64,000 bases of DNA from Helicobacter pylori (GTDB lineage Bacteria > Campylobacterota > Campylobacteria > Campylobacterales > Helicobacteraceae), in contig NZ_CP071935.1 of the NCBI RefSeq assembly GCF_030062585.1, positions 248,001 through 312,000 of the forward strand, written 5' to 3'. Under the pieces are notes generated by a model. That model did not search any database and had not been told where the DNA came from. It saw only the letters and a list, made by a program, of their open reading frames with translations. A program made the position numbers and the translations under genes. The first letter of the stretch is position 1; every line of letters starts with the position of its first letter. This document shows positions 38,073 to 47,425 of the stretch, piece after piece.

Positions 38073-39500
38073 TCAAATTCCTTTTTCTTGCTGATAGCCC
38101 CATTTGTCCTTACTCAAATAATACGCCCCGTAGCAAAGCCCCATAAACACTAGCGTGAGATACCCTCCAATGCGTTCATTCGCATCCATATACGCCCCTA
38201 TAAGCCCCACCAAGCACCCGCTGATGCCAATGATTTGGATTAAGGGATTAAGGGGGGCTTTATAAGGCAGATCTTTTAAGGATTTCCCCAAAGCCAGATA
38301 CTCTTTCCTGAAGCGGTATTGCGCTACGCTGATGCTGATCCATACAATAATCACCATAAAACTCACCACATTGATCAAGCTTGCCATGATTTTTTCTGGT
38401 GCAAACGCTTCGGTGAGCATGCCAATAAGTGTAACCCCTAAAGATAAATACAAAGCATAAGTGGGCGTTCCAGAGGCGTTAAGTTTGGCAAAAAGAGGGA
38501 AAAACATCTTTTTTTGGCTTAAGCCATAAATCATCCTCCCTGAAGCGTATAGCCCAGAATTAGCGGTGGATAAAATCGCAGTGACGATGACAAAATTCAT
38601 AATATCTGCTGCCATAGGGATACCCACGCCCAAAAAAGGCAAAGGGATTTTTTCTAAAGCGCTCACAAAAGGGCTTTGCGTCAAACCGCTATCCGTCATG
38701 GGCAAAAACACCGATACCACAAATACCGCTCCTAAAAAGAAAAACACGATCCGCCATAAAGTCGCCTTAATCGCTTTAGGCATGACTTTTTTCGCGTCTT
38801 TAGTTTCTCCTGCTGCAACGCCGATAATCTCTGTGCCCGTGTAAGCAAAAATCACCGCTAAAATCGCCCCAAAGAACGCCCCCACTCCTTTAGGGAAAAA
38901 GCCTTTTTCTAGCCCTTGAGTCTCCCCATTAAAATAGAAATTAGCAAACACGCCTTCAAATCCATGCAAATAAAACGAATAAACAATGCCAATGCCCCCA
39001 AGCACAATAAACACAAAGACCGCTAAAACCTTAATGGTGCTGAGCAAAAATTCGCCTGTGGCAAAAATCTTAACCGAAAAGAAATTCAATAAAAATAAAA
39101 GCGCAATGCATGCGATGACCCACACATACACAGGAATAGTCGGGAACCATCGTTGCATAAGCAAGCCTATAGCGATGTATTCCACTGCCACGGTTAAAAC
39201 CCAGCTCAGCCAATACATCCAAAAGACCATATACCCGGTGCTTGGGTTAATAAAACGGCTCGCATAATCCCCAAAACTCCCTGTGGTGGGATACACGCTC
39301 GCTAATTCTCCTAAAGATAAAACAATAGAATAGACAATAATCCCTCCAATCAAATACGCTAAAAGCGTGGCTAAAGGGCCTGCGCTAGCGATATTCCCCC
39401 CTGTGCCTACAAAAAGCCCGGTGCCAATCGTCCCCCCTAAAGCGATCATCATCAATTGGTTGAAGCCAATGTCCCTACTTAAGGTTGTGTTGTCTTTCAT
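38073..39500 (-). CDS. Amino-acid permease (APC family, AAT subgroup)
   Basis: This 475-residue protein has about 12 transmembrane helices. The start motif MMIALGGTIGTGLFVGTG is typical of the amino-acid transporter subgroup (LysP, CycA, AnsP, RocE), followed by PTTGSFGDYASRFINPSTGY. Substrate cannot be read from sequence. Adjacent arginase suggests arginine or ornithine (RocE-like), and divergent alanine dehydrogenase suggests alanine or serine. In 26695 the annotated rocE (HP1017) lies elsewhere in my memory, so I leave the symbol open. Confidence 0.85.
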   Translation of the reverse strand: MKDNTTLSRDIGFNQLMMIALGGTIGTGLFVGTGGNIASAGPLATLLAYLIGGIIVYSIVLSLGELASVYPTTGSFGDYASRFINPSTGYMVFWMYWLSWVLTVAVEYIAIGLLMQRWFPTIPVYVWVIACIALLFLLNFFSVKIFATGEFLLSTIKVLAVFVFIVLGGIGIVYSFYLHGFEGVFANFYFNGETQGLEKGFFPKGVGAFFGAILAVIFAYTGTEIIGVAAGETKDAKKVMPKAIKATLWRIVFFFLGAVFVVSVFLPMTDSGLTQSPFVSALEKIPLPFLGVGIPMAADIMNFVIVTAILSTANSGLYASGRMIYGLSQKKMFFPLFAKLNASGTPTYALYLSLGVTLIGMLTEAFAPEKIMASLINVVSFMVIIVWISISVAQYRFRKEYLALGKSLKDLPYKAPLNPLIQIIGISGCLVGLIGAYMDANERIGGYLTLVFMGLCYGAYYLSKDKWGYQQEKGI

Positions 39501-39658
39501 AAACGCATCCTTTAATCGTTAAGTGAATTCTATTTTAAATCCCAACCAACGATTGCAAAATAATAAGAAAATGAATAACAAACAAACTTCATTGTGTAAA
39601 AGAGTAAAACCATTCAAGTTTTTGACAGAAAAACACTCAAATAGTCTTATTGAGCGAA

Positions 39659-39664
39659 TATAAT
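39659..39664 (+). promoter_or_regulatory. ald promoter -10 element
   Basis: TATAAT lies 31 nt upstream of the ald ATG, with an AAAGGA Shine-Dalgarno between them. Confidence 0.6.
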
Positions 39665-39695
39665 CATAATTGACACTACTATTTAAAGGATTAAC

Positions 39696-40838
39696 ATGAC
39701 TATTGGGCTAGTTAAAGAAAGCATGGATTTAGAATCACGGGTGGCTTTGGTGCCTGATGATGTGGCGCTAATCGTTCAAAAGGGCGTGGGGGTTTTAGTG
39801 GAAAATAATGCCGGTGCTAATAGCGGTTATAGTAACGAAGCGTATGAGAGCGTGGGGGCTAAAATCGTGGATTCTAAAACAGCGTGGGGGCAGGATTTGG
39901 TGGTCAAATGCAAAGAGCCTTTAGAGCATGAATACCCTTTGCTCAAAGAAAAAGCGACGCTGTTTAGTTACTTGGATTTAGCGTATCAAAAAAGCTTGTG
40001 CGAAATGTTTATAGATAAAAAAATCACTTCCATTTGCACTGAAACCATTGCTGGGCCTAAAAACGACTACCCTATTTTAGCGCCTATGAGCGTGGTGGCT
40101 GGGAGGTTGGCTGCGCATTTGATCCAGCATTATTTGCTGGCTTTAGAGCATGTTAAGGGCTTTATGGGTAAGGGGGTCATGCTTGGGGGGTTATCGGGTG
40201 CGCAAAGGGCTAAAATCGTCGTAGTTGGGGGCGGTGTGGTTGGCATGGAGAGCGCGAAGGTGTTGAGCCAAATGGGGGCTAAAGTAACGATTTTAGAATT
40301 AGACTACGCCAAATTGCAAAACCACCCCTATTACCATTTGTATGATTTAGAAGTTTTAAGCGTGAATGAAGCCAATATCATTCAGGCTTTAAGTGGGGCG
40401 GTGGGGCTAGTGGGAGCGGTGCTAGTTACAGCGAGCCAAACCCCTAAAGTGATCTTAAGGAGGCATTTAAAACACATGCAAAAACAAGGGGTAGTGATAG
40501 ACGTGGCTTGCGATTTAGGGGGGTGCATAGAGACCATACGCCAGACAAGCCATTCTAACCCGGTGTATGTGGAAGAGGATTTGTTGCATTATGGCGTGCC
40601 GAACATGCCAGGGATTGTCGCTAAAACGAGTTCTACGGCTTATAGCCATGCGAGCGTGCCGTATTTGTTGTATTATTTAGAGCATGGCTTGAAGGGTTTT
40701 TTAACAGCCAACACTAAGATCGTGGCGAACACCCTTGGAGGCTTGAGCGCTTATAACAGCTATATCACCCAAGAAGGCATCGCTAAAACCTTCAATCTAG
40801 CGTTCAAATCGCCTTTAGAGGTTTTAAAGGAGCTTTGA
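39696..40838 (+). CDS. ald: Alanine dehydrogenase
   Basis: This 380-residue NAD-dependent enzyme interconverts L-alanine with pyruvate and ammonia. It has the N-terminal IGLVKESMDLESRVALVP, the catalytic-domain Lys in VVKCKEPLEHEYPLL, the Rossmann motif KIVVVGGGVVGMESAKVLSQ, and the C-terminal MPGIVAKTSSTAYSHASVPY. Length equals the H. pylori enzyme. It is divergent from the permease. The ammonia it releases may add to acid buffering. Confidence 0.92.
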   Translation: MTIGLVKESMDLESRVALVPDDVALIVQKGVGVLVENNAGANSGYSNEAYESVGAKIVDSKTAWGQDLVVKCKEPLEHEYPLLKEKATLFSYLDLAYQKSLCEMFIDKKITSICTETIAGPKNDYPILAPMSVVAGRLAAHLIQHYLLALEHVKGFMGKGVMLGGLSGAQRAKIVVVGGGVVGMESAKVLSQMGAKVTILELDYAKLQNHPYYHLYDLEVLSVNEANIIQALSGAVGLVGAVLVTASQTPKVILRRHLKHMQKQGVVIDVACDLGGCIETIRQTSHSNPVYVEEDLLHYGVPNMPGIVAKTSSTAYSHASVPYLLYYLEHGLKGFLTANTKIVANTLGGLSAYNSYITQEGIAKTFNLAFKSPLEVLKEL

Positions 40839-40897
40839 AGCGAGCTTTAAAAAGAGCATGGCGATAAACCATGCGTCTTAATGCGTAGAAATATTTC

Positions 40898-40912
40898 AAA
40901 AAAAAAAAAAAA
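40898..40912 (+). repeat. A15 tract in the -35 region of the DUF262 gene
   Basis: Fifteen A end 13 nt before a perfect TATAAT (40926-40931). The position expected for a -35 hexamer with a 17-nt spacer (40903-40908) is inside the tract. Confidence 0.9.
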
Positions 40913-40925
40913 CACTTTTTAATGT

Positions 40926-40931
40926 TATAAT
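40926..40931 (+). promoter_or_regulatory. -10 element of the DUF262/DUF1524 gene
   Basis: A perfect TATAAT lies 28 nt before the ATG, with AAGGGG between them. The poly-A tract just upstream sets the spacing to any -35 or upstream contact. Confidence 0.65.
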
Positions 40932-40958
40932 CTATCCTAAATCATACAAGGGGTTTTT

Positions 40959-42734
40959 ATGGCAAACGAAAGCATTAAAGGCGAAGCTTGTCAATTAAAA
41001 GGTATTTTAGCTACAGAATTTGATTGTTATTACCAAATCCCTATCTACCAACGCCCTTATCAATGGACAGAAGAAAACTGCAAAAAGCTTTTAGACGATT
41101 TGCTTTCTAGCTATGAATACTATAAAGAAAGCGGTTATTTTTGCGGCTCATTAGTTTTAATCGCAATTGGCACAGATTCCGAAACCAACGCTACAACCTA
41201 TGATGTTGTAGATGGCCAGCAACGCTTAAGCACTTTCATTCTGCTGGCAAAAGTTTTAGCCACTCTCTATAATAATGAAGTTTTAAACAATAAAACTAGC
41301 AAAGATTTTTTAGAAAAGAGTTTGGGCGATACTGATGGAGAAAAAAGAAAGCGGTTGACTTTTAATACTATAGGGCTTAACGCTAAAGATGATTTTCAAG
41401 ATGCCTTAGATTTTTTTGACGATCTTGATGCAAGCAAGGGTAAAAATAGCAAGAGCAACGACCCAAGCAAAGGTAAGAACAACTACTTAAAAAATGCGAT
41501 TTGTTTAAAAAACTATCTTAAAGAGAAAGAGATTGAAAACATTAACGCTTTTATTAAGTGGCTGTATCTTAAGGTCACATTTATCAAAACCACTTGCCCC
41601 AATATAAGTATGGCGTTAAGGATTTTTAGTGTTTTAAACGCTAGAGGTTTGGCTTTGAATGCGACGGATATTTTTAAGGGAGAATTGTTAAAACACGCTA
41701 AAGAGCATGAGCGAGAAGAATTTGTGTCTCGTTGGAATGATTTAAGCCAAAAATGTTCAGATAATGATTTAAAAATAGAAACCTTATTCAGCTGGTATTT
41801 AACCTATCTCAATCCGGTAACTTCTAGAGAAAAAATGGAAAAAAGGCTCGTTACTTGGTTTAATAAGCTTAACAAAACCCCATTAGAATACCTTAAGGGC
41901 GTAGAAGATTTCTATAACGCTTATTGCGAGATATTAGAAATGCAAGATCGGCATGCCCATTTGCTCTCGTATAAAGACGATGATTATTTGTATGTTATTT
42001 TGTGCACTAGTTTGTTACACCGCTATAGCGATCAAGACATAGAGGCTTTAAAGGAATTGTTGGTCAAGTTTTACTACCAAGATTGGGTTGCAGGGCAGAC
42101 AAAATCCACACGCAGCCAAACTTGTTGCAATATCATTGATGCCTTGAAAGAAAAGAAAAGCGTAAGATACATCGCTTCTATTGTTGTAAAAAAATATTTA
42201 GATGATAAAAATATCACGCAACGCTTTAAAGAAAACCTACAAGACAACAACTTATACACGAAATTCTACTTCGCTGGTAAATCCGTCAAAAAAAATTCAT
42301 GGCTCAAACCCGTTCTCATTTTAGTGGAATATTTCGTGAGCGACGATCCTAAACCTAAACGCATTCAAATGGATAAAAATTTGCATGTTGAACACATTTT
42401 ATCTCAACAACCTGGTCCTTCAAGCCAGTGGGTTAAAGACTTTAGCGAAGAAGAAAGAGGATTATACACGCATTCTTTAGCCAATCTCACGCTTTTAGGA
42501 GGCACGAAAAACGCTCAAGCTTCAAATTTGGATTTCAAAGAGAAAAAAGAAATCTATATGGGAAACGCTGTCAAGCTAGGTAAGGACAAGCGAGGTAGGG
42601 AACAAACTTTTAAGGTGATGACTTGCTATAAGATGACCATAGATGTTGCACAATACACAGAATGGACGCCCACAAGCTTAGAAAAAAGAAAAGAAGAGTT
42701 GATTAAACGTATTGAGAGCGTTCTAGCACTCTAG
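40959..42734 (+). CDS. GmrSD-like protein, DUF262 plus DUF1524
   Basis: This is a 591-residue two-domain protein. The N-terminal DUF262 domain has YQIPIYQRPYQWTEENCKKL (about 26-45) and the nucleotide-hydrolysis motif DGQQR at 85-89. The C-terminal DUF1524 domain is HNH-like, with HVEHILSQQ (476-484) and SLANLTLLGG, where His, Asn and Glu would form the nuclease site. This is the arrangement of single-chain GmrSD type IV restriction enzymes and related antiphage proteins (BrxU), which cut modified DNA. All motifs look intact. It is alone in its transcription unit and convergent with horL, 10 nt apart. Confidence 0.85.
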   Translation: MANESIKGEACQLKGILATEFDCYYQIPIYQRPYQWTEENCKKLLDDLLSSYEYYKESGYFCGSLVLIAIGTDSETNATTYDVVDGQQRLSTFILLAKVLATLYNNEVLNNKTSKDFLEKSLGDTDGEKRKRLTFNTIGLNAKDDFQDALDFFDDLDASKGKNSKSNDPSKGKNNYLKNAICLKNYLKEKEIENINAFIKWLYLKVTFIKTTCPNISMALRIFSVLNARGLALNATDIFKGELLKHAKEHEREEFVSRWNDLSQKCSDNDLKIETLFSWYLTYLNPVTSREKMEKRLVTWFNKLNKTPLEYLKGVEDFYNAYCEILEMQDRHAHLLSYKDDDYLYVILCTSLLHRYSDQDIEALKELLVKFYYQDWVAGQTKSTRSQTCCNIIDALKEKKSVRYIASIVVKKYLDDKNITQRFKENLQDNNLYTKFYFAGKSVKKNSWLKPVLILVEYFVSDDPKPKRIQMDKNLHVEHILSQQPGPSSQWVKDFSEEERGLYTHSLANLTLLGGTKNAQASNLDFKEKKEIYMGNAVKLGKDKRGREQTFKVMTCYKMTIDVAQYTEWTPTSLEKRKEELIKRIESVLAL

Positions 42735-42749
42735 GGACGCACCCCTAGA
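42730..42749. terminator. Inverted repeat containing both convergent stop codons
   Basis: TCTAGGG and CCCTAGA flank a 6-nt loop. The DUF262 stop TAG (42732-42734) and the horL stop TAG (42747-42745, minus) each lie in one arm. It may act as a bidirectional end signal but has no T-run. Confidence 0.45.
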
Positions 42750-43473
42750 AAGTGAACACATAATTCACATACCACGAATACACGCGCCTAAACCCTATAT
42801 CCAAATTTTTTGCAGTGATATAGGGGTTTTTCTTTAGCATGGGGAATTTCACGCCCGCTTCAATACTGGAATGCTTTAAGATCCTTAAGCGAGCCCCCAC
42901 ATTGAATAAAAATTGGAAAGAAGTGGCTTTTTTGCTCACAAGGGCTTGTTCCACTAAAATGCCCTCAAAACTCGGTGTCGCCATAAGCCATGAATTGCCG
43001 GCCAATTGCACCCCACCAAAAGCCCCCAAACTCATGATGCCATTATTAATGACATTAACCATCACATCCATAGCCCCCCCATAAGTGAGCATGTTTGGCT
43101 CAAAAATTTTGGGATCGGCGAGGCTCGTTAAACGATTGATTTCTTGTTTCCCAAGAATTTGACCCGCCAATTGTGCCACTTCGTTGTTATAATTAGGATT
43201 TTTAAGCCTAATAGAATTAGCGTGGGCGTAATCAAAAAACCCATAAGCGCGCAAGCCAAAGTATTTCCCAAAGAAAAACTGATACCCTAAAAGCGCGTCA
43301 AAGCCCTTGATCGTAGCGTTAGTGGCTTGTTTTTGAGAATTAATATCCGCATGCATTTGGGCTTGTCCTTGCAAATAACCCGCCCCTAAAAAAACGCCAT
43401 TGCCATCCATGGCTAATAGCGCGTTCATAGAAACAATCAAAGCTAACAAAGATTGAGAAAAAATTTTTTTCAT
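42745..43473 (-). CDS. horL: Outer membrane protein of the Hor family
   Basis: This 242-residue outer-membrane protein has a signal peptide (MKKIFSQSLLALIVSMNALLA), the Hor-type beginning DGNGVFLGAGY, and a barrel C-terminus ending in Phe (SWYVNYVFTF). Its place between nadK and the DUF262 gene corresponds to HP1395 (horL) from memory. About 40% of the sequence forms alternating amphipathic strands. Function is unknown; it is probably surface exposed. Confidence 0.85.
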   Translation of the reverse strand: MKKIFSQSLLALIVSMNALLAMDGNGVFLGAGYLQGQAQMHADINSQKQATNATIKGFDALLGYQFFFGKYFGLRAYGFFDYAHANSIRLKNPNYNNEVAQLAGQILGKQEINRLTSLADPKIFEPNMLTYGGAMDVMVNVINNGIMSLGAFGGVQLAGNSWLMATPSFEGILVEQALVSKKATSFQFLFNVGARLRILKHSSIEAGVKFPMLKKNPYITAKNLDIGFRRVYSWYVNYVFTF

Positions 43474-43658
43474 GTGTGATTCCTTAACATAATGTTTACA
43501 TTCCTAAAAAGAATACCCAAAAAACAATTAAAAACGATTAAAAAATGAAACATTAATAAAAATAAAAACTTTTCATGAATTTTACATAAGATGATAAAAA
43601 AGCGGATAAAATCCCCTTTTTTAAAATTTTGTTTCAAGCTTTAAGCTACAATATACGC

Positions 43659-44513
43659 ATGAAAGATTCACATCAAACTATCGGCGTGTTTGTGCGGCCC
43701 ACCCATTATCAAAACCCTCTTTTTGAAGAGCTAGAGCGAGCTAAAGAATGGGTTTTAAAGCTTTTAGAAGATGAAGGGTTTGGAAGCTTTATGATTGATA
43801 GCCTTGATGGAGCACAAGATGAACGATTGGTAGAAAAAGCTGATGCGTTTTTATGTTTAGGGGGCGATGGCACGATTTTAGGGGCTTTAAGAATGACGCA
43901 TTCTTACAATAAGCCATGTTTTGGGGTTAGGATTGGGAATTTAGGGTTTTTGAGCGCGGTTGAATTGAATGGTTTGAAAGATTTCTTACAAGATCTCAAG
44001 CACAACAGGATCAAATTAGAAGAGCATTTGGCTTTAGAGGGCCGTATTGGAAAAACCTCTTTTTATGCGATCAATGAAATCGTGATCGCTAAAAAAAAAG
44101 CTTTAGGGGTTTTAGACATCAAAGCATGCGCGGGCCATACGCCCTTTAACACCTATAAAGGCGATGGGCTTATCATTGCCACGCCCTTAGGCTCGACCGC
44201 TTATAATTTGAGCGCTCATGGGCCTATTGTGCATGCCTTAAGCCAGAGCTATATTTTAACGCCCTTGTGCGATTTTTCTTTAACGCAACGCCCTTTAGTG
44301 TTAGGAGCGGAATTTTGTTTGAATTTTTGCGCTCATGAAGACGCTCTTGTGGTCATTGATGGGCAAGCCACCTATAATTTGAAAGCCAACCAACCCCTAT
44401 ACATTCAAAAAAGCCCCACGACTACCAAACTCTTACAAAAAAATTCAAGGGATTATTTTAAAGTGCTTAAAGAAAAGCTCTTATGGGGGGAAAGCCCTAG
44501 CAAAAAAAGATAA
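43659..44513 (+). CDS. nadK: NAD kinase
   Basis: This 284-residue kinase makes NADP from NAD. The diagnostic GGDG loop is at about residues 68-71 (LCLGGDGTILGAL), followed by VRIGNLGFLSA and the NAD-binding DGLIIATPLGSTAYNLSA. I start it at ATG 43659 (MKDSHQTIGVFVRP), which gives the usual length; the 10 codons of upstream frame lack a Shine-Dalgarno. It is followed by recN 15 nt later in one operon. Confidence 0.93.
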   Translation: MKDSHQTIGVFVRPTHYQNPLFEELERAKEWVLKLLEDEGFGSFMIDSLDGAQDERLVEKADAFLCLGGDGTILGALRMTHSYNKPCFGVRIGNLGFLSAVELNGLKDFLQDLKHNRIKLEEHLALEGRIGKTSFYAINEIVIAKKKALGVLDIKACAGHTPFNTYKGDGLIIATPLGSTAYNLSAHGPIVHALSQSYILTPLCDFSLTQRPLVLGAEFCLNFCAHEDALVVIDGQATYNLKANQPLYIQKSPTTTKLLQKNSRDYFKVLKEKLLWGESPSKKR

Positions 44514-44528
44514 AAAAGGGTAAAAAAC

Positions 44529-46103
44529 ATGCGAGATTTCAATAACGCTCAAATCACACGCTTAAAAGTGCGTCAAAACGCTGTTTTTGAAAAATTGGAT
44601 CTGGAGTTTAAAGACGGCTTGAGCGCGATTAGTGGGGCTAGTGGGGTGGGAAAAAGCGTTCTTATTGCGAGCCTTTTAGGGGCGTTTGGGCTTAAAGAGA
44701 GCAACGCTTCAAACATTGAAGTGGAATTGATCGCGCCTTTTTTGGACACTGAAGAATACGGCATTTTTAGAGAAGATGAACATGAACCCTTAGTCATCAG
44801 CGTGATTAAAAAAGAAAAAACGCGCTATTTTTTAAACCAAACAAGCCTGTCTAAAAACACGCTCAAAGCGTTATTAAAAGGTTTGATCAAACGCCTATCT
44901 AACGATAAATTCAGCCAGAATGAACTCAACGATATTTTAATGCTCTCCTTATTAGATGGCTATATTAAAAACGAAAACAAGGCGTTTAGCCCCCTTTTAG
45001 ACGCACTTGAAGAAAAATTCACCCGCTTAGAGAAGCTAGAAAAAGAAAGGCGGTTATTAGAAGATAAAAAGCGTTTCCAAAAGGATTTAGAAGAACGTTT
45101 GAATTTTGAAAAAATGAAATTAGAGAGGCTGGATTTAAAAGAAGACGAATACGAACGCCTTTTAGAGCAAAAAAAATTGCTCTCTAGTAAGGAAAAATTG
45201 AACGATAAGATCGCTCTGGCGTTAGAGGTGCTAGAAAATACCCATAAAATCACGCATGCTTTAGAGAGCGTGGGCCATAGCGCAGAATTTTTAAAAAGCG
45301 CTTTGTTAGAAGCGAGCGCTCTGTTGGAAAAAGAGCAGGCTAAATTAGAAGAGTGCGAGCGTTTGGATATTGAAAAAGTGTTAGAAAGGCTTGGCATGCT
45401 AAGCGGGATCATTAAGGATTACGGGAGCATTGCGCATGCTAAAGAACGCTTAGCGCATGTTAAAAACGAATTGCATAATTTAAAAGAAATTGATAATTAT
45501 TGCGAAACTTACCACAAAGAAATAGAGCAGCTAAAAACCGAATGCTTGAAATTGTGCGAAGAAATAAGCGGCTTTAGAAAAGAGTATTTAGCCGGTTTTA
45601 ACGCTCTTTTAAGTGCTAAAGCGAAAGATTTGCTCCTAAAAAGCCCTAGTTTGATCTTAGAAGAAGCCCCCATGAGCGAAAAAGGCGCTCAAAAACTCGT
45701 TTTGAATTTGCAAAATTCCCAATTAGAAACCTTAAGCTCTGGAGAATACAGCCGTTTGAGACTGGCGTTCATGCTTTTAGAAATGGAGTTTTTAAAGGAT
45801 TTTAAAGGCGTGTTGGTGTTAGATGAAATGGATTCCAACCTGAGTGGTGAAGAGAGTTTGGCGGTCTCTAAAGCCCTTGAAACCTTGAGCAGCCATTCGC
45901 AAATCTTTGCCATTTCGCACCAAGTCCATATCCCAGCGCTCGCTAAAAACCATATTTTAGTTTTCAAAGAAAACCATAAAAGCCTTGCAAAAACCCTTAA
46001 TAACGAAGAAAGGGTTTTAGAAATCGCGCGCATGATAGGGGGGAGCGAAAATATTGAGAGCGCGATTTCTTTCGCTAAGGAAAAATTAAAGGCACAAGAA
46101 TGA
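44529..46103 (+). CDS. recN: DNA repair ATPase RecN
   Basis: This 524-residue SMC-like protein aids recombinational repair of double-strand breaks. It has the Walker A motif SGASGVGKSVLIASLLG (near residue 41), a central coiled coil (about 130-330, KLEKERRLLEDKKRFQKDLE), the ABC signature LSSGEYSRLRLAFMLL (about 400), and Walker B GVLVLDEMDSNLSGEES. It is slightly shorter than E. coli RecN. Its stop overlaps the next ATG by 4 nt. Confidence 0.95.
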   Translation: MRDFNNAQITRLKVRQNAVFEKLDLEFKDGLSAISGASGVGKSVLIASLLGAFGLKESNASNIEVELIAPFLDTEEYGIFREDEHEPLVISVIKKEKTRYFLNQTSLSKNTLKALLKGLIKRLSNDKFSQNELNDILMLSLLDGYIKNENKAFSPLLDALEEKFTRLEKLEKERRLLEDKKRFQKDLEERLNFEKMKLERLDLKEDEYERLLEQKKLLSSKEKLNDKIALALEVLENTHKITHALESVGHSAEFLKSALLEASALLEKEQAKLEECERLDIEKVLERLGMLSGIIKDYGSIAHAKERLAHVKNELHNLKEIDNYCETYHKEIEQLKTECLKLCEEISGFRKEYLAGFNALLSAKAKDLLLKSPSLILEEAPMSEKGAQKLVLNLQNSQLETLSSGEYSRLRLAFMLLEMEFLKDFKGVLVLDEMDSNLSGEESLAVSKALETLSSHSQIFAISHQVHIPALAKNHILVFKENHKSLAKTLNNEERVLEIARMIGGSENIESAISFAKEKLKAQE

Positions 46104-47407
46104 AATTTTTTCTTTTAAAGAAATTCAGCGAATTTTTAAACATTCAAACCCATTTCTCCCTCAAACGCTTGAGTGCGTCTAGTTTTTTATTAGAGACTTT
46201 TTCTAAAGAAAAACACGCCTTTGTTGTGGATTTGAATGCGCCTTATATCGGTTTGTCTAAAAAACCGCTAGAGAGCGTTTTAAAAAACACTTTAGCGTTA
46301 GATTTTTGTTTGAATAAATTCACTAAAAACGCCAAAATTTTACAAGCAAACATCATTGATAACGATCGGATTTTAGAAATCAAGGGCGCTAAAGATTTAG
46401 CTTATAAGAGTGAAAATTTTATTTTGCGTTTAGAAATGATCCCTAAAAAAGCCAATCTCATGATTTTAGATCAAGAAAAATGCGTGATAGAAGCCTTTCG
46501 TTTTAATGACAGGGTCGTTAAAAACGATATTTTAGGGGCATTGCCTCCTAATATTTACGAGCATCAAGAAGAGGATTTGGGTTTTAAGGGATTGTTAGAC
46601 ATTTTAGAAAAAGATTTTTTATCCTACCAGCATAAAGAATTAGAACACAAAAAAAATCAAATCATCAAGCGATTAAACGCCCAAAAAGAACGCTTGAAAG
46701 AAAAATTAGAGAATTTAGAAGATCCTAAAAATTTACAATTGGAAGCGAAAGAATTGCAAACTCAAGCCTCATTGTTGCTCACTTACCAGCATTTAATCCA
46801 TAAGCATGAAAGCCGCGTGGTTTTAAAGGATTTTGAAGATAAGGAGTGTGCGATTGAAATTGATAAGAGCATGCCCTTAAACGCTTTTATCAATAAAAAA
46901 TTCACTCTCAGTAAAAAAAAGAAACAAAAATCGCAATTTTTGTATTTAGAAGAAGAGAATCTAAAAGAAAAAATCGCCTTCAAAGAAAATCAAATTAATT
47001 ATGTTAAAGGAGCGCAAGAAGAAAGCGTTTTAGAAATGTTTATGCCGGTTAAAAATTCTAAAATCAAACGCCCGATGAGCGGGTATGAAGTGCTGTATTA
47101 TAAGGATTTTAAAATCGGTTTAGGGAAAAACCAAAAAGAGAATATCAAGCTTTTACAAGACGCAAGAGCGAATGATTTGTGGATGCATGTAAGAAATATT
47201 CCCGGATCGCATTTGATCGTTTTCTGCCAAAAGAACGTGCCCAAAGATGAGGTCATTATGGAATTAGCCAAAATGTTGATTAAAATGCAAAAAGATGCGT
47301 TTAATAGTTACGAAATTGACTACACGCAACGAAAATTTGTCAAAATCATCAAAGGAGCTAATGTCATTTACTCAAAATACCGAACTATTAGTCTAAAGGA
47401 CACTTAA
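46100..47407 (+). CDS. NFACT-family protein (RqcH / fibronectin-binding-like, HP1392-like)
   Basis: This is a 435-residue protein. The N-terminal NFACT-N domain has the Asp-Arg pair in FRFNDRVVKND, a coiled-coil middle follows (about 190-290), and the C-terminal NFACT-R domain (about 320-435) has DLWMHVRNIPGSHLIV. Proteins of this family include RqcH, which adds alanine tails to stalled nascent chains on 50S subunits; older annotation calls them fibronectin/fibrinogen-binding proteins. I favour ribosome quality control. It overlaps recN by 4 nt. Confidence 0.85.
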   Translation: MKFFLLKKFSEFLNIQTHFSLKRLSASSFLLETFSKEKHAFVVDLNAPYIGLSKKPLESVLKNTLALDFCLNKFTKNAKILQANIIDNDRILEIKGAKDLAYKSENFILRLEMIPKKANLMILDQEKCVIEAFRFNDRVVKNDILGALPPNIYEHQEEDLGFKGLLDILEKDFLSYQHKELEHKKNQIIKRLNAQKERLKEKLENLEDPKNLQLEAKELQTQASLLLTYQHLIHKHESRVVLKDFEDKECAIEIDKSMPLNAFINKKFTLSKKKKQKSQFLYLEEENLKEKIAFKENQINYVKGAQEESVLEMFMPVKNSKIKRPMSGYEVLYYKDFKIGLGKNQKENIKLLQDARANDLWMHVRNIPGSHLIVFCQKNVPKDEVIMELAKMLIKMQKDAFNSYEIDYTQRKFVKIIKGANVIYSKYRTISLKDT

Positions 47408-47425
47408 ACACTTAAGGAGGTTAGC

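Noticed and set aside
40856-40874. Hairpin after ald as a terminator (GCATGG/CCATGC)
   Set aside because: A 6-bp stem without a following T-run; ald may end here but the sequence does not show it.
43629-43658. Upstream start for nadK
   Set aside because: The extra 10 codons lack a Shine-Dalgarno, and ATG 43659 gives the family-typical N-terminus and length.
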